NCBI RefSeq assembly: GCF_003003095.1
Contig: NZ_PVTT01000002.1
Coordinates: 310,001 to 374,000, forward strand
DNA: 64,000 nucleotides
Reading direction: 5' to 3'
From: Hasllibacter halocynthiae
GTDB lineage: Bacteria; Pseudomonadota; Alphaproteobacteria; Rhodobacterales; Rhodobacteraceae
The position numbers were made by a program, and so were the translations under genes. The notes under the pieces were generated by a model. That model was not told the origin of the DNA. It worked only from the letters and a program-made list of their open reading frames with translations, and did not search any database. Of this stretch, positions 1-9,055 are shown piece after piece (the stretch's first letter is position 1; every line of letters starts with the position of its first letter).

Positions 1-286
1 TGCCTTCGGTGCGGACGGCGTAGCCGCGCCGCGCGAGGCGGACGGCCAGGTCGGTCCAACCCTCCGCCCGGTCCAGATCGCCCGTCAGGAGGTCCATCAT
101 GCCCAAGGCGAAGGAGGCCGCGCCGGCTTCCAGCGCGTCGATCGCGGCCGGCCCCGAGAGGATCGCCTCCGGGCGGCGCGAGCGGAACAGGGGCGGGGCG
201 GGCGGCGCGCGTCCCTCCGTCTTGGCGGCGGGGATGGGCGGTGGCGGCACAAGGGCGCGGGGCGCGAGGGGGAGGCGGCTATCCAT
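1..286 (-). CDS. Hypothetical protein, C-terminus beyond window
   Basis: The first 95 codons of a minus-strand gene are visible, from an ATG at 286 to the window edge. The N-terminal 40 residues are rich in Pro, Ala and Arg. They are followed by a predicted helical stretch (about residues 40-85) with the look of a helical-repeat protein (motifs EAILSGPAAIDALEAG and LLTGDLDRAEGWTDLAVRLA). I do not recognise the family. Codon use with G/C third positions matches its neighbours, so it is probably a real gene. It is transcribed in the same direction as rlmN, 64 nt downstream of it. Confidence 0.55.
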   Translation of the reverse strand, partial: MDSRLPLAPRALVPPPPIPAAKTEGRAPPAPPLFRSRRPEAILSGPAAIDALEAGAASFALGMMDLLTGDLDRAEGWTDLAVRLARRGYAVRTEG

Positions 287-349
287 GTGCCGACCCTGCA
301 CCGGCATCGGTTAACGCGCGATTAAGGCAACCTGGGAAAGTTCCGCGGA

Positions 350-1525
350 TCAGAGCCCCGCCTCGGCCGCGACCTCTGCGCGCGACTTGCGCGCGCGTTC
401 CGTCGCGGACTTCAGCTGCCCACAGGCCGCGAGGATGTCCTCGCCCCGCGGCGTGCGAATGGGCGAGGCGTAGCCGGCCTGCATGAGGATCGTCGCGAAG
501 GCCCGGATGCGGTTGTTCGACGACCGCTCGTAGGGCGCGCCGGGCCAGGGGTTGAACGGGATCAGGTTCACCTTGGCCGGGATGCCGTCCAGCAGCCCCA
601 CCAAGCGGCGCGCGTCCTCGTCCGAATCGTTCACGTCCTTCAGCATCACGTACTCGAAGGTGATCCGCTCGGAGTTGGACGCCTTGGGATACTCGCGCAG
701 GGCGGCGAGGAGCGCGTCGATGTTCCAGCGCCGGTTGATCGGCACGAGGAAGTCGCGCACCGCGTCCGTCGTGGCGTGGAACGAGACGGCGAGCTGGCAG
801 CCGATCTCGGTTGCGGTGCGCGCGATCTCGGGCACGACGCCGGAGGTGGAGAGGGTGATCCGCCGGCGCCCCAGCGCGATCCCCTCGCCGTCCATAACGA
901 CCTGCATCGCGTCTCGTACGTTCTCGAAGTTGTAGAGCGGCTCGCCCATGCCCATCAGGACGATGTTGGACAGGAGCCGCGGCCGCGCGTCCGAGCCGAC
1001 CCCGACCTCGCCCCACTCGCCCAGGTCGTCGCGCGCCAGCATGACTTGGCCGACGATCTCGCCCGCCGTGAGGTTCCGCACCAGCTTCTGCGTGCCCGTG
1101 TGGCAGAACGAGCAGGTCAGCGTGCAGCCGACCTGGCTGCTGACGCAGAGCGTGCCGCGCCCCTCCTCGGGGATGTAGACCGTCTCGACCTCGTGGCCCC
1201 CGGCGAGGCGGACGAGGTACTTGCGCGTGCCGTCAGCGGAGACTTGGCGCGAGACGACCTCCGGCAGGGCGATCTCGAACCGTTCGGCCAGCATCGCGCG
1301 GTAGGGCTTGGCGAGGTTGGTCATGAGGGCGAAGTCGCGCACGCCGCGCTGATAGACCCATTGCCAGATCTGTCCCGTCCGCATCCGGGCCTGCTTCTCG
1401 GGGGTGCCGGCATCGGCCAAAGCGTCCCGCAGCTGCGCCCGCGTCAGGCCGACGAGGTTCGCCCGCCCGCCTTCGGGCAGCTTGCGCGGAACGGTCAGGG
1501 CGTCGGGCGTGATGGGCGCGGGCAT
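350..1525 (-). CDS. rlmN: 23S rRNA/tRNA adenine-C2 methyltransferase RlmN
   Basis: This is a radical-SAM dual-specificity methyltransferase that methylates C2 of A2503 in 23S rRNA and of A37 in some tRNAs. The protein is 391 aa, normal for the family. The 4Fe-4S motif CxxxCxxC is intact (C134, C138, C141, in [14 protein letters not shown]), preceded by the substrate-recognition segment around [19 protein letters not shown]. The downstream segments [22 protein letters not shown] and the C-terminal [12 protein letters not shown], carrying the family's methyl-carrying Cys, are all present. The ATG at 1525 opens the conserved N-terminus. The frame stays open upstream, but nothing there resembles the family. 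Confidence 0.95.
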   Translation of the reverse strand: MPAPITPDALTVPRKLPEGGRANLVGLTRAQLRDALADAGTPEKQARMRTGQIWQWVYQRGVRDFALMTNLAKPYRAMLAERFEIALPEVVSRQVSADGTRKYLVRLAGGHEVETVYIPEEGRGTLCVSSQVGCTLTCSFCHTGTQKLVRNLTAGEIVGQVMLARDDLGEWGEVGVGSDARPRLLSNIVLMGMGEPLYNFENVRDAMQVVMDGEGIALGRRRITLSTSGVVPEIARTATEIGCQLAVSFHATTDAVRDFLVPINRRWNIDALLAALREYPKASNSERITFEYVMLKDVNDSDEDARRLVGLLDGIPAKVNLIPFNPWPGAPYERSSNNRIRAFATILMQAGYASPIRTPRGEDILAACGQLKSATERARKSRAEVAAEAGL

Positions 1526-1580
1526 GGGTTCGGCTCCTCGGGATGGGCGCCAGATAGGGGCACGGGGCCCGAGATGACAG

Positions 1581-1605
1581 GGGGCGGCCCCGGCGAGGCC
1601 GCCCC
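1581..1605 (-). terminator. GC-rich stem-loop after the IalB gene
   Basis: A perfect 9-bp stem, GGGGCGGCC (1581-1589) with GGCCGCCCC (1597-1605), encloses a 7-nt loop. It lies 25 nt beyond the stop of the minus-strand IalB gene and before rlmN. There is no T tract, so it may be a Rho-assisted terminator or only an mRNA-stabilising hairpin. Confidence 0.4.
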
Positions 1606-1629
1606 CCCCCCGCAGGACGTCCGGCAGGG

Positions 1630-2154
1630 TCAGCCGCCGCAGCGGGACCCGGCCTCCTCCAGCGCGGCGGTGAAGCCGAGGAGGGAGAAGGTGTCCTCGG
1701 TCCGCGTGCCCCGGCCCGATTCCCCCACGAGGACAGCCTCGGCGCCGCGCCGCATGGAGGCGATGATCTCGGCGTCCTCCTCGGCGTCGGCGGGCCACGC
1801 CCACTCGCCCTCGGTGAAGAGCTCGTAGCTGTCGCCGCCGATGTTCATCGAGACGGTCGAGCCGTCGGCGAACGGGTAGCCGCCGGTGAACGAGACCTCG
1901 CCCTCGACGTCCGAGCCGGGGCGGTAGGCGATGAACAAGAGCGCGTCGCCGCGGCGCACGGTGACCGGCTGGCCGTCGCGGGTGTTCGCCTGCTCCTTCG
2001 GGGCGGAGACGCCCCAGCATTCGGTCGGATCGCTCTCGACGAAGACGGACCAGTCCGTCTGCGCGGCGACCCGGTTGGTGGATTCCTGTGCCGCGGCGGC
2101 CCCCCCCAGGGCCAGCGTGGCGGCGAGTGCGGCGCGCGCGAGAGTGCCCGTCAT
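1630..2154 (-). CDS. Invasion-associated locus B (IalB) family secreted protein
   Basis: A 174-aa exported protein of the IalB family, common in Rhodobacterales and Rhizobiales and named after a Bartonella invasion factor. In free-living species the function is unknown. Residues 1-22 form a signal peptide ending in GGAAAAQ. The mature part has the family pattern [21 protein letters not shown], a basic/hydrophobic core, then [20 protein letters not shown], with one Cys near each end (a likely disulfide). The ATG at 2154 puts the signal peptide at the N-terminus; a longer reading to 2289 would bury it. A run of eight C (plus strand) lies in the signal-peptide codons near 2100-2107. Confidence 0.8.
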   Translation of the reverse strand: MTGTLARAALAATLALGGAAAAQESTNRVAAQTDWSVFVESDPTECWGVSAPKEQANTRDGQPVTVRRGDALLFIAYRPGSDVEGEVSFTGGYPFADGSTVSMNIGGDSYELFTEGEWAWPADAEEDAEIIASMRRGAEAVLVGESGRGTRTEDTFSLLGFTAALEEAGSRCGG

Positions 2155-2287
2155 GCGTCCCAAAGCCTCCGGTCGGTTCGATGTCCCCGGCCCGCTTCGC
2201 CCGGCTGGCGGGGGCGGTCCGACCCCGATATGGCGCGATACGACGACCCGGGCCGAGTTTGAACCCCGGCAGGGGCGCTTTTTCGTC

Positions 2288-3286
2288 ATGGGCGAGGGGA
2301 TGCCGACGATGCTTTACGACCACGGAGCGGTGCCGATCTGCCGTGCGGAACGGGGCGGGCGGGTCGAATCCGTCCATCTGGGCCATGCGGTCGTGGTGGG
2401 GCCCGACGGGGTGCGGGAGGCCTGGGGCGACCCGTCCGCGGCGATCTTCCCGCGATCCTCGTGCAAGATGTTCCAGGCGCTGCCGATGCTCGAGGCCGGG
2501 CTCGACCCGGGGCCCGAGCGGCTCGCCCTCGCCTGCGCCTCGCACGACGGCGCCGCGATCCACACCGGGCGGGTCGGCGCCTGGATGCGAGACCTCGGCC
2601 TGTCGGACGACGACTTCCGCTGCGGCGCGCACGAGCCGAAGGACCGCGCGGCGCGCGACGCCCTGATCCGCTCGGGCGAGGGGCCGCGGCAGGTGCACAA
2701 CAACTGCTCGGGCAAGCATGCGGGCTTCCTCGCCATGACGAAGCACCTCGGCGCGGGGCCGGACTACGTCGATCCCGGCCACCCCCTCCAGCGCGCCGTG
2801 CGCGCCGCCTTCGAGGAGGTGACGGGCGAGGAGAGCCCCGGCTACGGCATCGACGGATGCTCGGCGCCCAACTTCGTCTGCACGCTGGAGGGGCTCGCCC
2901 GGGGCGCCATGCGCTTCGCCACCGCCCGGGAGGGGGACGCGCGCGGCCGGGCCATGATCGCCGCGAGGGAGGCGATGATGCGCCACCCCGACCTCGTCGC
3001 GGGCGAGGGGCGGGCCTGCACCGTCCTCATGCGCGCGACCTCCGAGCCCGTCGCGCTGAAGACGGGGGCGGAGGGCGTGTTCCTCGCCATCCTGCCGGGG
3101 CGCGGCCTCGGCGTCGCGGTGAAGGCGGCGGACGGGGCGACGCGGGCGGCCGAATCGGCCGTGGCGGAGATCCTTGTCCGGCTCGGCGCGCTCGACCCCG
3201 CGCATCCGGGCGCGCGGGCGTTCCGCGATCCGGTGCAGCGGAACTGGCGCGGCATCGAGACCGGGCGGATCGCGCCCGCGCTCTAG
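2288..3286 (+). CDS. L-asparaginase II-type protein (COG4448 family)
   Basis: A 332-aa protein of the asparaginase family typified by Rhizobium thermolabile asparaginase (PF06089), which is unrelated to the E. coli enzymes. It should hydrolyse L-asparagine to aspartate and ammonia in the cytoplasm. Family signatures are present: [14 protein letters not shown], the [11 protein letters not shown] segment, the [10 protein letters not shown] motif and [10 protein letters not shown]. The ATG at 2288 (protein MGEGMPTML) is 135 nt from the divergent IalB start, and a second ATG at 2300 is possible. Its TAG stop overlaps the stop of the convergent TSUP gene in a shared CTAG at 3283-3286. Confidence 0.85.
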   Translation: MGEGMPTMLYDHGAVPICRAERGGRVESVHLGHAVVVGPDGVREAWGDPSAAIFPRSSCKMFQALPMLEAGLDPGPERLALACASHDGAAIHTGRVGAWMRDLGLSDDDFRCGAHEPKDRAARDALIRSGEGPRQVHNNCSGKHAGFLAMTKHLGAGPDYVDPGHPLQRAVRAAFEEVTGEESPGYGIDGCSAPNFVCTLEGLARGAMRFATAREGDARGRAMIAAREAMMRHPDLVAGEGRACTVLMRATSEPVALKTGAEGVFLAILPGRGLGVAVKAADGATRAAESAVAEILVRLGALDPAHPGARAFRDPVQRNWRGIETGRIAPAL

Positions 3287-4038
3287 CCCCGCAGGAGCAG
3301 CGAGAGCGCGAGCGCCAGCGAGGTCCCCACCACCAGGGGGCGGATCAGCCGCGCGCCCACCCGCATCGCGAGATGCGAGCCTGCGAGCGCGCCCCCCACC
3401 TGCGCCGCCGCCATGAGAAGGCCCACCTTCCACCAGAGCGCGCCCGACAGCGCGAACACGGCTAGCCCCCCGGCGTTGGAGGCGAAGTTCAGCAGCTTGG
3501 TATGGGCCGTGGCCCGCAGCATCCCCATCCCGGCGAGGGTCACGAAGGCGATCATGTAGAACGCCCCCGCCCCCGGCCCGAGCAGCCCGTCATAGGCCGC
3601 CACGAGCGGCACCGGCAGCACGGCGAAGAGCGCGGGCGAGAGGCGCCGCGCCCGGTCCGCGTCCCCGACGCCGCGGCGCAGCGCGAAGAAGAGGGCGACG
3701 CCGATCAGCACGAAGGGCAGGACGACGCGCAAGGCGTCCACCGGCACCACCAGCACCAAGAGCGCCCCCGCGACGGACGCGCCGAACGCGATCCCCGCCA
3801 GCGGGGCCTGCGCGCGAAGGTCGACCTGCCCGCCCCGGGCATAGGACAGGGCCGCGGCCCCCGCCCCCCAGATGGCCTGCACCTTGTTGGTGCCGATGGC
3901 CACCGCGGGCGGCGCCCCCGCCAGGAGCAGCGCCGGCAGCGTCACCAGCCCCCCGCCCCCGGCGATGGCGTCGACGAACCCCGCGAGCCCCGCCGCGAGG
4001 ACGAGGAGGAGGGCGATCTCGGGGGCGATCTCGAGCAT
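3283..4038 (-). CDS. TSUP (TauE/SafE) family membrane permease
   Basis: A 251-aa inner-membrane protein of the sulfite exporter TauE/SafE (TSUP) family. These carry sulfur-containing or small organic anions; the substrate here cannot be read from sequence. The two family half-repeats are visible: [21 protein letters not shown] followed by GTNKVQ near the N-terminus, and [13 protein letters not shown] followed by [10 protein letters not shown] in the middle. About eight hydrophobic segments are visible. ATG at 4038. It lies 92 nt downstream of serB on the same strand. Confidence 0.85.
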   Translation of the reverse strand: MLEIAPEIALLLVLAAGLAGFVDAIAGGGGLVTLPALLLAGAPPAVAIGTNKVQAIWGAGAAALSYARGGQVDLRAQAPLAGIAFGASVAGALLVLVVPVDALRVVLPFVLIGVALFFALRRGVGDADRARRLSPALFAVLPVPLVAAYDGLLGPGAGAFYMIAFVTLAGMGMLRATAHTKLLNFASNAGGLAVFALSGALWWKVGLLMAAAQVGGALAGSHLAMRVGARLIRPLVVGTSLALALSLLLRG

Positions 4039-4130
4039 GGCCCTCCCCTGCCCGTGCGCCGCGGCGAGCGAAAGCCAAGCGTGACCCGCACGCCTCCGCG
4101 CCCGCCCGCGGACGGCCGGCCTCGCGCCGC

Positions 4131-5000
4131 TCAGGCGGCGAACTCCTCCCGCCGGTAGCCCTGGAGGTAGAGCAGCGCCGAGAGGTCGCCGTGGTCCACC
4201 CGGGCGTCCGCCCGCTCGGCCACCACGGGCTTGGCGTGGAGCGCGACGCCGAGGCCCGCGCGTCCGATCATGCCGAGGTCGTTCGCCCCGTCGCCCACCG
4301 CCAGCGCCGCCTCCGGCCCGATCCCGAGGGCGGCGCATTCCTCCTCCAGGGCGGCGACCTTGGCCTCGCGCCCCAGATAGGGCCGCCGCGCCCGCCCCAG
4401 CAGCCTGCCCCCCGCGACCTCGAGGACGTTGGCCCGGTGCGCGTCGAAGCCCAGGCGGCCCGCGACCCATCCCGTGAACGCCGTGAACCCGCCCGAGACG
4501 AGGACGCAGCGCGCGCCCTGCGCCCGCATCGTCGCCACCAGCGCCGCGCCGCCCGGCGTCAGGGTCAGGCGCTCGGCGATCACGCGGTCCACCGCCCCCT
4601 CCTCCAGCCCTTCGAGAAGGGCCAGCCTGGCCTCCAGCGCGGCCTCGAAGTCCAGCTCGCCCCGCATGGCGGCGGCGGTGACGGCCGCCACCTCGCCGCC
4701 CGCGCCGGCGAGGTCGGCGAGCTCGTCGATGCACTCCTGCCCGATCATGGTGCTGTCCATGTCCGCCAGCAGCAGCCGCTTGCGCCGCCCCTTCGCGGGC
4801 AGGAGGTTCACGTCCACGCCCAGCATCCGCATCTCGCCCGCCACGTGTGCGAACTGGGGCGGCCGGGCCGGAATCGCGAACTCGGCCGCCTCGCCGCCCG
4901 ACAGCCAGGCGGCGTCCCCGCCCCCGAAGGCGTCCCGCACCGCCTCCACGTGCGAGCGGTCCAGCGCGCCCGGCGCGGCGACGAGGGAGACGGCGAACAT
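4131..5000 (-). CDS. serB: Phosphoserine phosphatase SerB
   Basis: It catalyses the last step of serine synthesis, phosphoserine to serine. The 289-aa protein has an ACT-like regulatory N-terminal part (about 1-70) and a HAD phosphatase domain. The nucleophile motif is DMDST (D80, acid/base D82). Motif II is VLVSGGF, and motif III/IV is [11 protein letters not shown] with a preceding Lys in GREAKV. It diverges from serC over 124 nt, so all three serine-pathway genes lie within 4 kb: serB on one strand, serC-serA on the other. ATG at 5000. Confidence 0.93.
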   Translation of the reverse strand: MFAVSLVAAPGALDRSHVEAVRDAFGGGDAAWLSGGEAAEFAIPARPPQFAHVAGEMRMLGVDVNLLPAKGRRKRLLLADMDSTMIGQECIDELADLAGAGGEVAAVTAAAMRGELDFEAALEARLALLEGLEEGAVDRVIAERLTLTPGGAALVATMRAQGARCVLVSGGFTAFTGWVAGRLGFDAHRANVLEVAGGRLLGRARRPYLGREAKVAALEEECAALGIGPEAALAVGDGANDLGMIGRAGLGVALHAKPVVAERADARVDHGDLSALLYLQGYRREEFAA

Positions 5001-5124
5001 GGGCGCGGGGTGTCGCGCGGCGCGGCCCGGTCCGCAAGTCGCGCTTGCGCGGGGGGCCCGCCTCCCTTACCGCCGGCGGCGGGACACCCCTCCCCAACGA
5101 GGGGCGCACATCTGCGAGGATGAG

Positions 5125-6282
5125 ATGACAGACCTTTCCAAGCCGGGCGCGCGCCCGGCCGATCCCCGTTTCTCCAGCGGGCCGTGCAAGAAGCCGCCCC
5201 ATTGGACCCCCGACAAGCTCTCGGACGCCCCTCTGGGCCGCTCGCACCGGTCCGCGGCGGGCAAGGCGCGCCTCGCGGTCGCCATCGACGGCACGCGCGA
5301 GGTGCTCGGCGTGCCCGGGGATTACCGCATCGGCATCGTGCCGGCCTCGGACACGGGCGCCTACGAGATGGCGATGTGGACGCTGCTCGGCGCCCGCCCC
5401 GTCACCGCCCTCGCCTGGGAGAGCTTCGGCAAGGGCTGGGTCACGGACGCCGTCAAGCAGCTGAAGCTGGACCCGGTGGTGGCGGAGGCGGAGTACGGCG
5501 CCCTGCCCGACCTCGGGGCGGTGGACTGGGACACGGACGTCCTCTTCACCTGGAACGGCACGACCTCGGGGGTGAAGGTCCCCTCGGGCGACGCGATCCC
5601 GGCGGACCGCGCCGGCCTGACCCTCTGCGACGCGACCTCCGCCGCGTTCGCGCAGGACCTGCCCTGGGACAAGCTCGACGTGGTCACCTTCTCCTGGCAG
5701 AAGGTCCTGGGCGGCGAGGCGGCGCACGGCGTGCTGATCCTGTCGCCCCGCGCGGTGGAGCGGCTGGAGGGCCACACCCCGCCCTGGCCGCTGCCGAAGA
5801 TCTTCCGCCTGACCAAGGGCGGCACCCTGATCGAGGGCATCTTCGAGGGCGCGACGATCAACACCCCCTCCATGCTCTGCGTCGAGGACTACCTCGTCGC
5901 CCTCGACTGGGCCCGGTCGGTCGGCGGGCTGCCGGCGCTGAAGGCGCGGGCGGACGCGAACGCGCGCGCCGTCTGGGACTTCGTGGACGCCTCGGATTTC
6001 CTGGCGAATCTGGCGGTGGACCCGGCGACCCGGTCGAACACCAGCGTCTGCCTGCGGTTCACCGATCCGGCCGTCGCCGAGGACGCGGCCTTCGCCAAGG
6101 CCGTCGCGAAGCGACTGGAGGCGGAAGGCGTGGCCCTCGACGTGGCGAGCTACCGCGACGCCCCGCCGGGACTGCGGATCTGGTGCGGCGCCACGGTCGA
6201 CACCGCCGACGTCGCCGCGCTGATGCCCTGGATCGAATGGGCCTATCGCGCCGAGCGCGCGGCCCTCGCCGGCGCCGCCTAA
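5125..6282 (+). CDS. serC: Phosphoserine aminotransferase SerC
   Basis: A PLP-dependent transaminase converting 3-phosphohydroxypyruvate plus glutamate to phosphoserine (and serving pyridoxal-phosphate synthesis in some species). It is 385 aa, of the long alphaproteobacterial subtype that begins with a segment like [18 protein letters not shown]. The PLP lysine is K193 in [15 protein letters not shown], and D169 of CDATSAAF is the ring-nitrogen partner. ATG at 5125 with a GAGG about 6 nt upstream; the longer open frame upstream is non-homologous. serA follows after 76 nt containing two hairpins. Confidence 0.94.
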   Translation: MTDLSKPGARPADPRFSSGPCKKPPHWTPDKLSDAPLGRSHRSAAGKARLAVAIDGTREVLGVPGDYRIGIVPASDTGAYEMAMWTLLGARPVTALAWESFGKGWVTDAVKQLKLDPVVAEAEYGALPDLGAVDWDTDVLFTWNGTTSGVKVPSGDAIPADRAGLTLCDATSAAFAQDLPWDKLDVVTFSWQKVLGGEAAHGVLILSPRAVERLEGHTPPWPLPKIFRLTKGGTLIEGIFEGATINTPSMLCVEDYLVALDWARSVGGLPALKARADANARAVWDFVDASDFLANLAVDPATRSNTSVCLRFTDPAVAEDAAFAKAVAKRLEAEGVALDVASYRDAPPGLRIWCGATVDTADVAALMPWIEWAYRAERAALAGAA

Positions 6283-6289
6283 ACCCATC

Positions 6290-6341
6290 GGCGGGCCGAG
6301 GCCCGCCCTACCCTATATCGCAGGTCGGGCTTCGGCCCGAC
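6290..6341 (+). promoter_or_regulatory. Two perfect hairpins in the serC-serA gap
   Basis: Hairpin 1 is GGCGGGC (6290-6296), loop CGAG, GCCCGCC (6301-6307). Hairpin 2 is GTCGGGC (6324-6330), a TTCG tetraloop, GCCCGAC (6335-6341). Hairpin 2 ends 6 nt before the serA Shine-Dalgarno (AGGTGA, 6348-6353). They could terminate or process the serC transcript, or modulate serA translation. There is no T tract and no leader peptide. Confidence 0.5.
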
Positions 6342-6358
6342 GACCCGAGGTGAACGAA

Positions 6359-7948
6359 ATGCCCAAGGTGCTCGTCTCCGACAAGCTCTCCGAGACCGCC
6401 GTCCAGATCTTCCGCGATAGGGGGATCGATGTCACGTTCGACCCCTCCATCGGCAAGGACAAGGACAAGCTGCTGTCCGTCATCGACGAATACGACGGCC
6501 TCGCCATCCGCTCGGCCACGAAGGTGACCGGGAAGGTCCTGGACGCCGCCCGGAACCTGAAGGTCGTCGGCCGCGCGGGGATCGGGGTGGACAACGTCGA
6601 CATCCCCGCCGCCTCGAAGAAGGGGGTGATCGTGATGAACACGCCCTTCGGCAACTCGATCACCACGGCCGAGCACGCGATCGCCATGATGTTCGCGGTC
6701 GCCCGCCAGATCCCCGAGGCCTCGGCCTCGACCCATGCCGGCAAGTGGGAGAAGTCGCGCTTCATGGGCGTCGAGCTGACCGGCAAGACCCTCGGCGTGA
6801 TCGGCGCGGGCAACATCGGCGGCATCGTCTGCCAGAAGGCCGTGGGCCTCGGCATGAAGGTCGTCGCCTTCGACCCCTTCCTCTCGGAGGAGCGGGCGGG
6901 CGAGCTGCGCGTCCGCAAGGTCGAGCTGGACGAGCTTCTGGCCGAGGCGGACGTCGTCACCCTCCACGTCCCGCTGACCGACCAGACCCGCAACGTCCTC
7001 TCGCGCGAGGCGATCGCCAGGCTGAAGCCCGGCGCGCGGGTCGTGAATTGCGCGCGCGGCGGCCTCGTCGACGAGGAGGCGCTGGCCGAGGCGCTGAAGG
7101 ACGGCCGCGTCGCCGGCGCCGCCTTCGACGTCTTCGCCGAGGAGCCGGCGACCGCCTCGCCCCTCTTCGGGCTGCCGAACGTCGTCGTCACCCCGCACCT
7201 GGGCGCAGCCACCACCGAGGCGCAGGAGAACGTCGCCCTCCAGGTGGCCGAGCAGATGTCCGACTACCTCCTCACGGGGGCGGTCGCGAACGCGCTCAAC
7301 ATGCCGTCGGTCACCGCCGAGGAGGCCAAGGTCATGGGGCCCTGGCTCGACCTCGCGGGGCATCTCGGGACCTTCGCCGGCCAGATGACCGGGGAGGCGA
7401 TCGAGGAGATCAACGTCCTCTACGACGGCGAGGTGGCGGGGATGAACACCGCGGCCCTGAACTCCGCCGCGCTGGCCGGCGTGATGCGCGCGGCGAATCC
7501 CGACGTGAACATGGTCTCGGCCCCCGTGATCGCGCGCGAGCGGGGGATCGACGTCTCCACCACCACCCAGGCGCAGACCGGCGCCTTCGAGAGCTACGTC
7601 AAGCTGACGGTGAGGACGGCCGGGCGGACCCGTTCGGTCGCGGGCACGGTGTTCAGCGACGGCAAGCCCCGCTTCATCCAGATCAAGGGCATCAACGTCG
7701 ACGCCGAGATCGGCGAGCACATGCTCTACACCACCAATGTCGACGTGCCGGGGATCATCGGCGCGCTGGGGTCCATCCTCGGCGGAAACGGGGTGAACAT
7801 CGCGAACTTCACCCTCGGGCGCACGGACAGGGGCGAGCAGGCCATCGCGCTGCTCTCGGTCGACGAGGCGGTGGACCCGGCCGTGCAGGAGAAGCTGCGC
7901 GAGACGGGGATGTTCGGGCAGGTGAAGGCCCTGAGGTTCGGCATGTGA
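6359..7948 (+). CDS. serA: D-3-phosphoglycerate dehydrogenase SerA
   Basis: An NAD-dependent dehydrogenase for the first committed step of serine synthesis. The 529-aa protein has the long domain order: substrate-binding (about 1-98 and 285-310), nucleotide-binding with the Rossmann loop GVIGAGNIGG (about 140-150), catalytic ARGGLVDE and PHLGAATTEAQENVA, an ASB domain, and a C-terminal ACT domain (DVPGIIGALGSILGGNGVNIANFTLGR), which in other SerA proteins binds serine for feedback inhibition. ATG 6359 is chosen over an in-frame GTG at 6350 because the GTG sits inside a strong Shine-Dalgarno AGGTGA. Confidence 0.95.
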   Translation: MPKVLVSDKLSETAVQIFRDRGIDVTFDPSIGKDKDKLLSVIDEYDGLAIRSATKVTGKVLDAARNLKVVGRAGIGVDNVDIPAASKKGVIVMNTPFGNSITTAEHAIAMMFAVARQIPEASASTHAGKWEKSRFMGVELTGKTLGVIGAGNIGGIVCQKAVGLGMKVVAFDPFLSEERAGELRVRKVELDELLAEADVVTLHVPLTDQTRNVLSREAIARLKPGARVVNCARGGLVDEEALAEALKDGRVAGAAFDVFAEEPATASPLFGLPNVVVTPHLGAATTEAQENVALQVAEQMSDYLLTGAVANALNMPSVTAEEAKVMGPWLDLAGHLGTFAGQMTGEAIEEINVLYDGEVAGMNTAALNSAALAGVMRAANPDVNMVSAPVIARERGIDVSTTTQAQTGAFESYVKLTVRTAGRTRSVAGTVFSDGKPRFIQIKGINVDAEIGEHMLYTTNVDVPGIIGALGSILGGNGVNIANFTLGRTDRGEQAIALLSVDEAVDPAVQEKLRETGMFGQVKALRFGM

Positions 7949-8757
7949 CCGGGCAGGTCCATGCGATAGGCGACGTCCACGGGCATCTGGGGAAGCTCGA
8001 CCGCGCGCTCACGCTGGTCGAGGCCGACGGGGGCGCGGGCGGGCGCACCGTCCTCGTCGGCGACCTCGTGGACCGCGGCCCCGACGGGCGCGCGGTGATC
8101 GAGCGGCTGATGCGGGGCCAGGCGGAGGGGCGGGACTGGACGGTCCTCCTCGGCAATCACGACCGGTTCCTCCTGCGGGCCCTGCGCCATGGCAGCCTCC
8201 ACGAGGAGGACCACCCGGAGGTGCCGCGATGGCGCGCGCTCGTCGGCGCGGACGGGACGGTGGGGGCGCTTCGGGCCGCCGGCCCGTCCTGGCTGTCGCC
8301 GAGCATGGGCGGGGCCGCGACGCTCGCCTCCTATGGCGTGGACGTCGCGGACGAACGGAAGGTTGCCGGGATCCTCGCCGACGCCCGGCGGCTGGTGCCG
8401 GAGAGCCATCTCGACCGGCTCGAGGGCCTGCCGCTGCTCCACGAGGCAGGCGACCTCCTCTTCGTCCATGCGGGGATCCGCCCGGGCGTTCCCCTCTCCG
8501 AGCAGGACGAGGAGGACCTCGTCTGGATCCGCCACCCCTTCCTCGACCACGACGCGCCGATGGGCCGCCTCGTCGTCCACGGCCACACGCCGGAGCGCTT
8601 CCCCGTCCACTACGGCAACCGCGTGGCCATCGACGCCGGCGCCGCCTTCGGCCGTCCGCTCGTTCCCGTCGCCTTCGAGGGCACGGACGCCTTCACCATG
8701 GACGAGGGGGGGCGCACGCCCCTCCGTCCGCCCGAAGGCGCCCCGAACTGGCGCTGA
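7945..8757 (+). CDS. Calcineurin-like metallophosphoesterase
   Basis: A 270-aa metallophosphoesterase close to the PPP-type serine/threonine phosphatases and diadenosine tetraphosphatases. The substrate is not predictable. The metal-site motifs are in order: GDVHGH near residue 9, GDLVDRG near 38, LLGNHD, then HAGIRPG and VVHGHTP. It starts with GTG overlapping the serA stop by 4 nt (GTGA), so its translation is probably coupled to serA. A role linked to serine metabolism is inference from position only. Confidence 0.85.
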   Translation: MTGQVHAIGDVHGHLGKLDRALTLVEADGGAGGRTVLVGDLVDRGPDGRAVIERLMRGQAEGRDWTVLLGNHDRFLLRALRHGSLHEEDHPEVPRWRALVGADGTVGALRAAGPSWLSPSMGGAATLASYGVDVADERKVAGILADARRLVPESHLDRLEGLPLLHEAGDLLFVHAGIRPGVPLSEQDEEDLVWIRHPFLDHDAPMGRLVVHGHTPERFPVHYGNRVAIDAGAAFGRPLVPVAFEGTDAFTMDEGGRTPLRPPEGAPNWR

Positions 8758-8807
8758 CGCGCCATCCCTCCTCGTCGGCGGCGGCGATCGCCCCCTGGCG
8801 GTCCGGA

Positions 8808-8837
8808 GGGCGAAGCGCCCCCCTCGTCCGCGAGGGG
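8808..8837. terminator. Paired hairpins between convergent genes
   Basis: GGGCG-AAG-CGCCC (8808-8820) directly abuts CCCCTCG-TCCG-CGAGGGG (8820-8837), within the 109-nt gap between the phosphoesterase (+) and the DUF2783 gene (-). The position suits a bidirectional terminator, although T runs are absent on both strands. Confidence 0.5.
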
Positions 8838-8866
8838 TCCGACGCCCCGTCCGGGCGATCCCCGGC

Positions 8867-9055
8867 TCAGGTCTCGCGGGCCAGCGCCAGCGCCTCCTCC
8901 AGCGCCTCGCGCTCGCCGACGTGGTTGGCGAGGATCAGGACGAGGCGCGCGTCGAGCGCGCGGCTCTCCTCCCCCGTCAGCCCCTCGTGCGCCCTGAGGA
9001 GCGCGGCGTAGAACCCGTCGGGATCGGCGATGTTGGGCTCGCGGATCAGCGGCAC
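8867..9055 (-). CDS. DUF2783 small protein
   Basis: A 62-aa protein matching the DUF2783 pattern (EPNIADPDGFYAALLRAHEG, then ESRALDARLVLILANHVG). Its function is unknown. It starts with GTG at 9055 and overlaps the 3' end of the monooxygenase gene by 10 nt. Across Rhodobacterales this family is recurrently found beside the same monooxygenase and MBL-fold hydrolase, so it probably serves the same pathway, perhaps as a small accessory subunit (inference). Confidence 0.8.
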   Translation of the reverse strand: MPLIREPNIADPDGFYAALLRAHEGLTGEESRALDARLVLILANHVGEREALEEALALARET

